A program made the position numbers and the translations under genes. The notes under the pieces are model-generated. The model saw only the letters and a list, made by a program, of their open reading frames with translations. It was not told where the DNA came from and made no database searches. Shown here one piece after another: positions 16,667 to 25,145 of a stretch of 48,661 nucleotides of DNA. This DNA comes from Actinomycetes bacterium (GTDB lineage Bacteria > Actinomycetota > Actinomycetes > Mycobacteriales > Mycobacteriaceae). The first letter of the stretch is position 1. Each line of letters opens with the position of its first letter. The stretch lies in the NCBI GenBank assembly GCA_023461275.1, contig JAEYMI010000002.1, positions 1 to 48,661 of the forward strand, in the 5' to 3' direction.

Positions 16667-18652
16667 TCACCAACTGTGCGCGCGACCCTGAGCCGCAAAC
16701 CAGTCGATCAGTGACGGGTCGTCGACTGACCTGCGGTCGATGGCGACCTCCGTGCGCCCGGCCAGGATCGCGGTGATCGGCACCTCGAGCTTCTTTCCCG
16801 TGCGGGTATGCGGAATGCCGGGGGCCTCGATCACCTCGTCGGGGACGTGGCGTGGCGAAAGCCGCGACCGCACCTGCGAGGCGATCGTCGACGACAGGGC
16901 GTCGTCGAGCACCGCCCCGGGAACCAGCGTCACGAACAACGGCATCCAGTAGCCACCGTCGGGGCCGTCGACGCCGAGTACAAAGCCCTCGGCGATCTCG
17001 TCGAGACCCTCGACCACCTCGTAGATGTCGGCCGAACCCATCCGGATGCCGTGCCGATTCAGCGTCGCGTCGCTGCGTCCGTGGATGATCAGCGAACCTC
17101 GATCGGTGACCGTCACCCAGTCGCCGTGTCGCCATATCGGCGACGGTGGTGGCGTCTGCCACTCGTGGGAGAAGTAGGCGGCGCGATACCGCGAGCCATC
17201 CGGGTCGTTCCAGAACCCCACCGGCATCGACGGCATCGGGCCGGTGATCACCATCTCGCCGACCTCACCGATCAATGGCGTCCGGTCCGGCGCCCAACTC
17301 TGCAATGCCACTCCGAGGTAGCGGACCGAGAGCTCACCGGCGACCACCGGTACCCCCACCGATCCCCCGGCGAAGGCGGTCACCACATCGGTGCCGCCGC
17401 TGATCGAGGAGATCGGCAGTCCGGCGGCGACGTTGTCGTCGACCCAGGTGAACAAATCCGCGGCGAGGGTCGACCCGGTGCTGCCCAGAGTGCGTAGCGC
17501 CCGCAGATCATGGTCACGCCCTGGCCGCAGGCCCGCCTTACGCGACGCTTGCAGCTGCCCGGGGCTGGTACCGAAGAAGGTGACCTGCTCGGCGTCGAGG
17601 ATCTGCCACAGACGGTCGGCGTCGGGGAAGAGCGGAGATCCGCTGTAGCAGACGATGGTTGAGCCGCACAGCAGTCCGGCGAGCTGGTAGTTCCACATCA
17701 CCCAGCTCAGCGCCGTCTGCCAGAAGAACACGTCGTCCGGACCCAGATCACCGTGCAGCCCAGCGGCTTTGAGGTGTTCGAGCACCACGCCACCGTGGCC
17801 GTGGACGATGCCCTTGGGGGTGCCGGTGGTGCCCGAGCTGAACAGCACCCAGAGCGGATGGGAGAACTCCACCCGGACCGGTTCGAGTGATTGATCGGTG
17901 GCCGACGCGGCGTCGGCGAACGTGATCACGTTGTCCGACAACGGCTCCGGCTGCTCGCCGGCGCCGACGACGATGCGCGCCTTGAGACCGTCGAGCAGTC
18001 CGGCGAGTTCGGCGCTGTCGGCGGTCTTGTCGACGTTTTTACCGTTGTACTGGTAGGAATTCGCGGTGAACAGCACCTTTGGCGCGAGTTGTGCGAGTCG
18101 CCCGGCCGCTCCGGCGGGCGCGTAGTCCTGTCCACACCCCGACCAGATCGCACCCAGCGATGCGGTGGCCAGGAAGGCGATGACCGCTTCAGGAATGTCG
18201 GGCAGGTAGGCGGCGACGACGTCGCCCTTGCTCACCCCGACCTCCCGTAGCGTCACGCTCACTGCGGCCACCTGCCGCGCCAGTTCGCGCCAGGAGATCT
18301 CGCGTCGGGTGCCGTCCTCGTCGAGTCCGATGATCGCGACGCCGTCGCGATCGGTGTGCCGCAGGACCTGATCGACGTAGTTCAGCTTGATGCCCGGAAA
18401 CCATTGTGCGCCAGGCATAGTCGGGTCAGCCAGCACATCGGTGTCGGCCGTGCCCAGCGGGCCGGCTGTCTCGTCGAGTCCGAAGAAGTCCCAGACGGCC
18501 CGCCAGAACTGCGCCGGATGATCGACCGAGAACTGCCACAGGCTCGGGTAGTCGTCGGCGGTGACGCCATGGCGGGCGGCCACGAGGTCCCCGAACCGAT
18601 CCATCTGCGACTGGTCCGTCTGTGCGCCGGTCGCCACTGTGCCGGTTGTCAC
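16667..18652 (-). CDS. aacS: Acetoacetate-CoA ligase (acetoacetyl-CoA synthetase)
   Basis: 661 aa, typical for AacS. It has an ACS-type N-terminal cap (YPSLWQFSVDHPAQFWRAVW, FPGIKLNYVDQVL), the AMP-binding loop FSSGTTGTPKGIVHGHGG, and a C-terminal domain with the GIRMGSADIYEVVE segment and the catalytic-Lys region HTRTGKKLEVPI. It activates acetoacetate with ATP to acetoacetyl-CoA. The GTG at 18652 overlaps the preceding gene by GTGA, so it ends the leucine operon. There it would consume the acetoacetate made by the CitE-type lyase, a job done by ScoA/ScoB in the M. tuberculosis cluster as I recall it. Confidence 0.92.
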   Translation of the reverse strand: MTTGTVATGAQTDQSQMDRFGDLVAARHGVTADDYPSLWQFSVDHPAQFWRAVWDFFGLDETAGPLGTADTDVLADPTMPGAQWFPGIKLNYVDQVLRHTDRDGVAIIGLDEDGTRREISWRELARQVAAVSVTLREVGVSKGDVVAAYLPDIPEAVIAFLATASLGAIWSGCGQDYAPAGAAGRLAQLAPKVLFTANSYQYNGKNVDKTADSAELAGLLDGLKARIVVGAGEQPEPLSDNVITFADAASATDQSLEPVRVEFSHPLWVLFSSGTTGTPKGIVHGHGGVVLEHLKAAGLHGDLGPDDVFFWQTALSWVMWNYQLAGLLCGSTIVCYSGSPLFPDADRLWQILDAEQVTFFGTSPGQLQASRKAGLRPGRDHDLRALRTLGSTGSTLAADLFTWVDDNVAAGLPISSISGGTDVVTAFAGGSVGVPVVAGELSVRYLGVALQSWAPDRTPLIGEVGEMVITGPMPSMPVGFWNDPDGSRYRAAYFSHEWQTPPPSPIWRHGDWVTVTDRGSLIIHGRSDATLNRHGIRMGSADIYEVVEGLDEIAEGFVLGVDGPDGGYWMPLFVTLVPGAVLDDALSSTIASQVRSRLSPRHVPDEVIEAPGIPHTRTGKKLEVPITAILAGRTEVAIDRRSVDDPSLIDWFAAQGRAHSW

Positions 18653-20334
18653 TGTGCCGAACCCGATGCGCCAGAACCCGATGCATCCGACAGCCCGAGG
18701 ATGTCGACGGCTTCCGAGCGCATCTGTACCTTGCGGACCTTGCCGGTCACCGTCATCGGAAACTCCTTCACCACATGGACATAGCGTGGGATCTTGTGAC
18801 GCGCGATCTTGCCTGCGGCAAACTCTGCGAGATCCTCGGAAGTGAAATCGGTTGCGCCGTCACGTAATCGAATCCAGGCCATCAGTTCCTCGCCGTACTT
18901 GCGATCCGGGACACCGATCACCTGTGCATCGAGGATGTCGGGGTGGGAGTAGAGGAACTCCTCGATCTCGCGCGGGTAGATGTTCTCTCCGCCACGAATC
19001 ACCATGTCCTTGATACGTCCGGTGATCCGGACATATCCGGAGTCGTCCATCACCGCGAGATCGCCGGTGTGCATCCACCCCTCGGCATCAAGGGCCTCGG
19101 CGGTCTTGTCGGGATCGTTCCAGTAGCCCGTCATCACCGAGTAACCGCGCGTACAGAATTCGCCGGTCTCACCGCGATCGACGGTGTCGCCGCTCACCGG
19201 GTCGATGACCTTGATCTCCAGATGCGGACCCACCCGGCCGACGGTGCCCACCCGGAGTTCGAGCGGATCGTCGACTCTGGTTTGTGTTGATACCGGCGAG
19301 GTTTCGGTCATCCCATAGCAGATGGACACCTCGCTCATGTGCATCTGCTCGACCACCTTGCGCATCACGTGTTCCGGGCACGGCGAGCCGGCCATCACAC
19401 CGGTGCGCAGCGACGTCAGGTCGAAGCGGTCAGCGCCGGTATTGCCGAGGAGACCGAGGTTGTCGAGCAGGTCGAGTTCGGCGATGAACATCGTCGGCAC
19501 ACCGTAGAGGCTGGTGCAGCGATAGTCCGATACCGCGGCGAGCGTCGCCTCCGGATCGAAGGCCGGCGCCGGAATCACCATGGCCGCACCGTGACTGGTG
19601 GCGGCCAGGTTGCCCATCACCATCCCGAAGCAGTGATAGAACGGCACCGGCAGACAGATGCGGTCGGCACTGGTGTAGTTCAGCAGGTGCCCGACGAGGT
19701 AGCCGTTGTTGCCGATGTTGCGATGCGAGAGGGTGGCACCCTTCGGGAAACCGGTGGTGCCCGAGGTGTATTGAATGTTGATCGGATCGTCGGGCCGCAA
19801 GGATCGCGCGATGTCGGCCAGCGCCGCGAGTTCGGTGGCATCCGGGGTGGCCAGCAGCGCCTCCCACTCGGCATCCTCGAACAGGATCACTTCGCGCAGA
19901 TCAGGGCAGTTGGGTCGGGCCTGGGTCAGCATCGACTCGTACGCCGAGTCCTTGAACCGACGCGCGGCGAGAACCACACTCGTACCCGACTGGCGCAGTG
20001 CGTATTCGATCTCGTTCTGCCGGTACGCCGGATTCAGGTTGACCAGGATCGCCCCGATCTCGGCGGCGGCGTACTGGGTGATCACCCATTCGAATCGGTT
20101 CGGCGCCCACAACCCCACCCGATCGCCCGGACGTACACCCCGGCGCACCAAGCCGGCGGCCACCGCACGCACGTCACGATGGAACTCCGCGTAGGTCCAC
20201 GTGCGGCGTGCCGCGGCGTCGATGAGCGCGACGCTGTCGCCGAACGCCTCGACGGTGCGAGCCAGCGTCGCACCGATGGTCTCCTCGAGCAGCGCTGGTT
20301 CCCGATCGCCTGCCGCGTAAGCTGATTCCGACAT
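18649..20334 (-). CDS. Acyl-CoA synthetase (FadD35-like)
   Basis: 561 aa ANL-superfamily ligase. The P-loop-like YTSGTTGFPKGATLSH lies near residue 190, YGMTETSPVS near 340, the GWMHTGDLAVMDDSGYVRI motif near 420 and the catalytic Lys in MTVTGKVRK near 540. By synteny with Rv2505c it is the FadD35-type ligase of the leucine/isovalerate locus and would activate a short or branched acid; the substrate is inferred. ATG 20334 has GAGG 9 nt upstream. The gene is 63 bp downstream of the CitE gene and overlaps aacS. Confidence 0.87.
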   Translation of the reverse strand: MSESAYAAGDREPALLEETIGATLARTVEAFGDSVALIDAAARRTWTYAEFHRDVRAVAAGLVRRGVRPGDRVGLWAPNRFEWVITQYAAAEIGAILVNLNPAYRQNEIEYALRQSGTSVVLAARRFKDSAYESMLTQARPNCPDLREVILFEDAEWEALLATPDATELAALADIARSLRPDDPINIQYTSGTTGFPKGATLSHRNIGNNGYLVGHLLNYTSADRICLPVPFYHCFGMVMGNLAATSHGAAMVIPAPAFDPEATLAAVSDYRCTSLYGVPTMFIAELDLLDNLGLLGNTGADRFDLTSLRTGVMAGSPCPEHVMRKVVEQMHMSEVSICYGMTETSPVSTQTRVDDPLELRVGTVGRVGPHLEIKVIDPVSGDTVDRGETGEFCTRGYSVMTGYWNDPDKTAEALDAEGWMHTGDLAVMDDSGYVRITGRIKDMVIRGGENIYPREIEEFLYSHPDILDAQVIGVPDRKYGEELMAWIRLRDGATDFTSEDLAEFAAGKIARHKIPRYVHVVKEFPMTVTGKVRKVQMRSEAVDILGLSDASGSGASGSAQ

Positions 20335-20397
20335 GGGGCGTTACCTCATCCGTAAGTTGTGTTGATGGGCGTTGGTCATTGACTCATGGGCGTGGCG

Positions 20398-21324
20398 CTA
20401 CTGCTCGCCGCCGGCGGCCGCGGCCGCGCGGGACAGCACCGCTTCGGCCTGCCGCAGGACCGGTCCGTCGATCATCTGTCCGTCGACGCTGAAAACCCCG
20501 CGGTTGTCCTTGGCGGCAGCGAGAACCGTGTTCGCCCAGTCGATGTCGTCCTCAGACGGCCGGTATCCCGCTCGGATCGTCTCGACCTGCCCCGGGTGGA
20601 TGCAGGCCGTCGCCGAGTAGCCGAGGGCAACCGCGTCGCGGACCTCCTTGGCCAGCCCGTCGACGTCGTGGATATCGAGGTGTACCGAATCGACCGCGAA
20701 CTTCCCGTGGGCCGCCGCCGCGATCCGGACCGACGACCGGACGAACCGCGCGACGTCCCGGTACTCGCCGGGGCGGTTCTCGCCGGCGCCGAAACGGCTC
20801 GATTTACCGCCGAGCCCGGCCACCAGATCCTCGGCGCCCCACATGAGTCCGATGCAGTTCAACGTCGAGGCGATCTCGTTGGCGCGGATCGCGCCGAGCG
20901 GTGTTTCGATCAATGCGATGGTCTGCAGGGCCGTCTCGATGATCGACTCCGGTGACTCCGCCTTGGCCTGCATCACGACCCGATAGTTCGACTCCGCCAC
21001 CGCGGCCAGATCGCGCCGGTAGTCTCCGGTCCCGGCCGGATTGATCCGAACGATGGTCCGATCCGGGTCGAGAGGGTGCGCGATCAGCGCCTCGCGTGCG
21101 GCGACGCGATCATCCTGTGCCACCGCATCTTCGAGATCGAGGATCACCACGTCGGCGCGTTCGGCGGCCTTCTGGTACCTGTCGGGCCGGTCAGCGGGGC
21201 AGAACAGCAGTGCCGGGCCGGGCGGGATCCATGCGTTGGCCAGCGCACTGGGCTCGGCCGGCGCGCTCGGATTCGCCTGCGGTGCAGTCGAGTAAGACCC
21301 TTGGGCCGGATTCATGAACGTCAT
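20398..21324 (-). CDS. CitE-like HMG-CoA/beta-hydroxyacyl-CoA lyase (Rv2498c-like)
   Basis: 308 aa HpcH/HpaI-type TIM barrel. The start of the barrel is ALLFCPADRPDRYQKAAE with the phosphate-binding Arg. VVILDLEDAV, IALIETPLGAI and MWGAEDLVAGLGG carry the Glu/Asp metal ligands. The position next to MaoC and fadE19 equals Rv2498c, described as a lyase cleaving (R)-3-hydroxy-3-methylglutaryl-CoA to acetoacetate and acetyl-CoA in leucine breakdown. The residues before about 35 are a low-complexity extension. The ATG at 21324 has AGGAG 7 nt upstream, preferred over the ATG at 21315. Confidence 0.87.
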   Translation of the reverse strand: MTFMNPAQGSYSTAPQANPSAPAEPSALANAWIPPGPALLFCPADRPDRYQKAAERADVVILDLEDAVAQDDRVAAREALIAHPLDPDRTIVRINPAGTGDYRRDLAAVAESNYRVVMQAKAESPESIIETALQTIALIETPLGAIRANEIASTLNCIGLMWGAEDLVAGLGGKSSRFGAGENRPGEYRDVARFVRSSVRIAAAAHGKFAVDSVHLDIHDVDGLAKEVRDAVALGYSATACIHPGQVETIRAGYRPSEDDIDWANTVLAAAKDNRGVFSVDGQMIDGPVLRQAEAVLSRAAAAAGGEQ

Positions 21325-21393
21325 TGATCACTCCTGATGGTCTCGCGCGACTCGCGTCGCCTCAGCTGTCTCGGTCGGACCCGTTCGCGATCC

Positions 21394-21906
21394 TCACCGC
21401 TTACGTACCAGCGTCGCACGTGCGGCACGCGCCACCACCACCCCGTGCTGATTACGACCGACGTGCACCAGGTTCACCACACCTTCACCAGGCCGCGAAC
21501 GGGATTCACGCTTTCCGACGCATTCGGTCTCGGCGTAAAGGGTGTCGCCGGCAAACAGCGGGGCCGGAAAGGCGACCTCACTGAAGCCGAGGTTGGCCAC
21601 CAGGGTGCCCTGGGTCAGCTGCGACACCGAGAGCCCGACGATAGTGGACAGGGTGAACATCGAATTGATCAGCCGCTGACCGTCGAATCCGGGTTGCGTG
21701 GCGGCGAACGCGGCGTCGAGGTGCAGTGCCTGGGTGTTCATGGTCAGCGTGGTGAACAAGACGTTGTCGGCCTCGGTCACCGTGCGGCCGGGCCGGTGCT
21801 CGTACACGGTGCCTTCAGCGAACTCCTCGAACCAGAGTCCGCGTTGCACAACGCGATTGGGCGGGTTGGTGGCGTCGGGTTCGCTCATGGTGTCGGGCCG
21901 GCTCAT
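21394..21906 (-). CDS. MaoC-like hydratase (Rv2499c-like, probable methylglutaconyl-CoA hydratase)
   Basis: 170 aa single hot-dog fold. The hydratase motif is present as TTLTMNTQALHLDAAFA near residue 55. The His is conserved, but the usual catalytic Asp of the (R)-hydratase motif is Asn here. AGDTLYAETECVGKRESRSRPGEG matches the family core. By position (Rv2499c) it would hydrate 3-methylglutaconyl-CoA to (R)-HMG-CoA for the CitE-type lyase. The ATG at 21906 overlaps the fadE19 stop by ATGA; the ATG at 21888 is an alternative. A longer frame reaching 22269 lies within fadE19 and is spurious. Confidence 0.83.
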   Translation of the reverse strand: MSRPDTMSEPDATNPPNRVVQRGLWFEEFAEGTVYEHRPGRTVTEADNVLFTTLTMNTQALHLDAAFAATQPGFDGQRLINSMFTLSTIVGLSVSQLTQGTLVANLGFSEVAFPAPLFAGDTLYAETECVGKRESRSRPGEGVVNLVHVGRNQHGVVVARAARATLVRKR

Positions 21907-23051
21907 GCGCTGAGACCGAGTTCCCGGGCGATCAGCATCAATTGCACCTCGGTGGTTCCCTCTCCGATCTCGAGGATCTTGGAATCGCGGTAATGACGGG
22001 CCACGGGGTACTCGTTCATGAAGCCGTAGCCGCCGTGGATCTGGGTGCCCATCCGGGCGTTGTCCATCGCCGCCTCGCTGGCGATCATCTTCGCGATGGA
22101 CGCCTCCTTCTTGAACGGCTTGCCGGCCAACATCTTTGCTGCCGCGTCGTAGTAGGCGGTGCGTGCCACGTGTGCGCGGGCCTCCATCCGGGCGATGGCG
22201 AACGCCACCGACTGGTACTCCCCGATCGGCTTGCCGAAGGACTGTCGCTGACCGGCGTACTTCACGCACTCGTCGACGCAGCCCTGCGCGACACCGGTGG
22301 CCAATGCGGCAATGGCGATGCGCCCCTCGTCGAGGATCGACAGGAAGTTCGCGTATCCGCGACCCCGCACGCCGAGCAGGTTCTCCGCGGGTACCCGCGC
22401 GTCGGAGAAACTCAGCGGGTGGGTATCCGAGGCATTCCAGCCGACCTTGTTGTAGGCGGGTTCGGCGGTGAAGCCAGGGGTGTCCGACGGCACGATGATC
22501 GTCGAGATCTCCTTGCGGCCGTTGTCGCGTACCCCGGTGACCGCGGTGACGGTCACCAGCGAGGTGATCTCCGAGCCGGAGTTGGTGATGAACTGCTTGG
22601 CGCCGTTGATGACCCAGCTGTCGCCGTCCTCACGAGCGGTGGTCGCCGTCGCCCCGGCGTCGGAGCCGGCGCCCGGCTCGGTGAGTCCGAAGCCGGCCAG
22701 GGCGCGGCCACTGACCAGATCCGGCAGCCACTTCTCCTTCTGCTCGGCGCTACCGAACTTGTAGATCGGCATCGCGCCGAGGCTCACGCCGGCCTCCAGG
22801 GTGATGGCCACCGATTGGTCGACCTTGCCCAGTTCTTCCAGCGCCAGCGCGAGGGCGAAGTAGTCGCCACCCATTCCGCCGACGTCCTCGCTGAACGGCA
22901 GGCCGAACAGTCCCATCTTCCCCATCTGGGAGACGACCTCGTACGGAAAGCTGTGTTCGGCATCGTGTTTGGCCGACACCGGTGCCACCACCGACTGCGC
23001 GAAGTCCCGCACGGTGTGGATCAGGTCGGTGTATTCCTCGGTCAGTTCCAT
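21903..23051 (-). CDS. fadE19: Acyl-CoA dehydrogenase (FadE19-like, probable isovaleryl-CoA dehydrogenase)
   Basis: 382 aa. FAD/substrate signatures are FGLTEPGAGSDAGATATTA and the C-terminal QIHGGYGFMNEYPVARHYRD. The catalytic Glu position near the end is E364 in EIGEGTTEVQ, while LDEGRIAIAAL supplies another Glu in helix G. Human isovaleryl-CoA dehydrogenase uses a helix-G Glu, and most other family members use the C-terminal one, so residues alone do not settle the substrate. The place between accA1 and MaoC supports oxidation of isovaleryl-CoA to 3-methylcrotonyl-CoA. The start overlaps the accA1 stop by one base (TGATG). Confidence 0.87.
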   Translation of the reverse strand: MELTEEYTDLIHTVRDFAQSVVAPVSAKHDAEHSFPYEVVSQMGKMGLFGLPFSEDVGGMGGDYFALALALEELGKVDQSVAITLEAGVSLGAMPIYKFGSAEQKEKWLPDLVSGRALAGFGLTEPGAGSDAGATATTAREDGDSWVINGAKQFITNSGSEITSLVTVTAVTGVRDNGRKEISTIIVPSDTPGFTAEPAYNKVGWNASDTHPLSFSDARVPAENLLGVRGRGYANFLSILDEGRIAIAALATGVAQGCVDECVKYAGQRQSFGKPIGEYQSVAFAIARMEARAHVARTAYYDAAAKMLAGKPFKKEASIAKMIASEAAMDNARMGTQIHGGYGFMNEYPVARHYRDSKILEIGEGTTEVQLMLIARELGLSA

Positions 23052-25111
23052 CAGGTGTTCCTCTCCACGAATGCCAGCACCTGGCCGGCCGAGACCTTGT
23101 CCCCTGCAGTCGCCTTGACTGTCACCACCCCGTCGAAGGGGGCTTTCAGGGCGTGTTCCATCTTCATTGCCTCCACCACGACGACCGTTGCGCCGGCGGC
23201 GATCTCATCCCCGTCGGCGGCGGGGACCGCGACGACGGTGCCCGGCATCGGACTGGTGATCTCCCCCGCGTGATCGTCGGCGGCGGAGTCGACGAGTGCC
23301 CGCACCCGCTGGACCAGCCAGGTTCCTGCCGCGCCGGCCACCCACCAGCCGTCGGCGGCATCGTCGCGCGACACCGTGCATCGTCGGCTGATGCCGTCGA
23401 CACAAACCTGCCGGTGGTCGGGTGTGGTGGTGTCCCAATCCATCTCGACCGGTCCCGACCACAGAACGCTGTCATCAGTGCGGTCGATGATCCTTGCCCT
23501 CGCGACCAGGTGCGGGCCGTGGGCCGTGGTCACCACCATCTCGGTGCGGACCACCCGTCGGTCCTGCGTCGGGTCGCCGGTCGTCGGATCATCGACCGTC
23601 AGGTCGGCGATCACCGGTGCCGGCCCGCCGATGCGCCAGCCGACTGCCGATTCCCATGCCGACGAGACGTCACGGGCGCCGATCTCGGCCAGCGCGACGG
23701 TCACCCATGCACCCGGATCGGGTTGTGGCCGAACATAGTCGACGACGAACCGGTCGAGCAGCGCGGTGTCCAGACGTCCCGCACGGACGTCGTCGTCGGC
23801 GAGGACTGCGCGGCAGAAGTCGATGTTGGTGCGCACCCCGAGCACGCGCGTGGCTGCCAGGGCGTCGTCGAGTCGGGCGATAGCCTGAGCCCGGTCGGCA
23901 CCGTGTGCAATCACCTTGGCGAGCATCGGGTCGTAGTCGGTCCCGATGCGCAATCCCGGTCGCATCGCACTGTCGATGCGAATGCCGAGGCCGCCCGGTT
24001 CGGTCAGCGCGGTGATCTCCCCGCCGCTCGGCAGGAAGCCACGGGCCGGGTCCTCGGCATACACCCGGGCCTCGATGGCATGGCCGTTGAGGTGAATATC
24101 GTTCTGCTGCAATGTCAGTACTTCGCCGCGGGCGATCGCGATCTGCTGCGCGACGAGGTCGATGCCGGTGACCATCTCGGTGACCGGATGCTCCACCTGA
24201 AGCCGCGTGTTCATCTCCATGAAGAAGAATTCGTCGGACCGGTGGGCGGAGACGATGAATTCGACGGTCCCGGCGCCGGTGTAGCCGACGCTGCGGGCGG
24301 CGTCGCAGGCGGCCTCGCCGATCCGGGCGCGGGTCTCGGGATCGAGAAGCGCCGACGGCGCCTCCTCGATGACCTTCTGATGCCGACGCTGCAACGAGCA
24401 TTCCCGCTCGCCGAGGTGGATGACGTTGCCGTGTTCATCGGCGAGGATCTGTACCTCGATGTGGCGCGGGGTGTCCACGAAGTGTTCGAGGAACAGGGTG
24501 TCGTCGCCGAAGGCCGAGGCGGCCTCGCGTCGGGCCGCGGCCAAGGCATCGGGCAGCTCGGCCGGGTCGTCGACGCGATGCATGCCCTTACCGCCACCAC
24601 CGGCGCTCGGTTTGATCAGCACCGGGAACCCGACATCGCCTGCGGCGGAGATCAGTTCGCCATCGGTGAGGCCCGGCCGCGACAGGCCCGGCACCACCGG
24701 CACACCCCGCTGCTCCACCGCGGCGCGAGCGGTGATCTTGTCACCCATCGTGGCGATCGCCGAGGTCGGCGGCCCGATGAAGATCAGACCCGCCTGCGCC
24801 AGCGCGTCGGCGAATGCGGCGTTCTCCGAGAGGAATCCGTATCCCGGATGGATGGCGTCGGCACCGGTACGCAGGGCGGCATCGACGATGGCGTCGATCT
24901 TGAGGTAGCTCTGCGTCGCGGGCGCCGGGCCGATCCGGACCGCGACGTCGGCCATCCGGACGTGCTCGGCGTCGGCGTCGGCATCGGAATAGACTGCGAC
25001 GCTCTTGATTCCAAGGGACCAGAGGGAGGTGATGATCCGGCAGGCGATCTCACCGCGATTGGCGATGAGGACCGTGTTGATGGTCCGCTTCGTCGTTGCG
25101 CGTGTGGTCAT
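23051..25111 (-). CDS. accA1: Biotin-dependent acyl-CoA carboxylase alpha subunit (AccA1, methylcrotonyl-CoA type)
   Basis: 686 aa from the ATG at 25111. The biotin carboxylase domain starts at NTVLIANRGEIACRI, has the ATP-grasp loop IKPSAGGGGKGMH and EMNTRLQVEHPVTE. The C-terminal biotinyl domain ends the protein, with the biotinylated Lys K650 in EAMKMEH. The AccA1-AccD1 pair carboxylates 3-methylcrotonyl-CoA to 3-methylglutaconyl-CoA. A GTG at 25141, 4 nt after the accD1 stop and with AGGA upstream, is an alternative start; the two candidates are separated exactly by a duplicated 15-bp unit. A frame extending to 25417 overlaps accD1 and is not used. Confidence 0.92.
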   Translation of the reverse strand: MTTRATTKRTINTVLIANRGEIACRIITSLWSLGIKSVAVYSDADADAEHVRMADVAVRIGPAPATQSYLKIDAIVDAALRTGADAIHPGYGFLSENAAFADALAQAGLIFIGPPTSAIATMGDKITARAAVEQRGVPVVPGLSRPGLTDGELISAAGDVGFPVLIKPSAGGGGKGMHRVDDPAELPDALAAARREAASAFGDDTLFLEHFVDTPRHIEVQILADEHGNVIHLGERECSLQRRHQKVIEEAPSALLDPETRARIGEAACDAARSVGYTGAGTVEFIVSAHRSDEFFFMEMNTRLQVEHPVTEMVTGIDLVAQQIAIARGEVLTLQQNDIHLNGHAIEARVYAEDPARGFLPSGGEITALTEPGGLGIRIDSAMRPGLRIGTDYDPMLAKVIAHGADRAQAIARLDDALAATRVLGVRTNIDFCRAVLADDDVRAGRLDTALLDRFVVDYVRPQPDPGAWVTVALAEIGARDVSSAWESAVGWRIGGPAPVIADLTVDDPTTGDPTQDRRVVRTEMVVTTAHGPHLVARARIIDRTDDSVLWSGPVEMDWDTTTPDHRQVCVDGISRRCTVSRDDAADGWWVAGAAGTWLVQRVRALVDSAADDHAGEITSPMPGTVVAVPAADGDEIAAGATVVVVEAMKMEHALKAPFDGVVTVKATAGDKVSAGQVLAFVERNT

Positions 25112-25140
25112 GGTTTGTAGTGTCGTGGGTTGTAGTGTCA
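25111..25140. repeat. 15-bp tandem duplication at the accA1 start
   Basis: Units 25111-25125 and 25126-25140 differ at three positions (tggtttgtagtgtcg and tgggttgtagtgtca). In the accA1 frame they encode a five-residue repeat (TLQPT, TLQTM) between the GTG and ATG candidate starts, so the duplication either lengthens the N-terminus or the leader. Confidence 0.75.
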
Positions 25141-25145
25141 CTGTC

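Noticed and set aside
22982..25120. Long plus-strand frame opposite accA1
   Set aside because: It is a high-GC antisense shadow; the minus strand encodes a full biotin carboxylase with all motifs.
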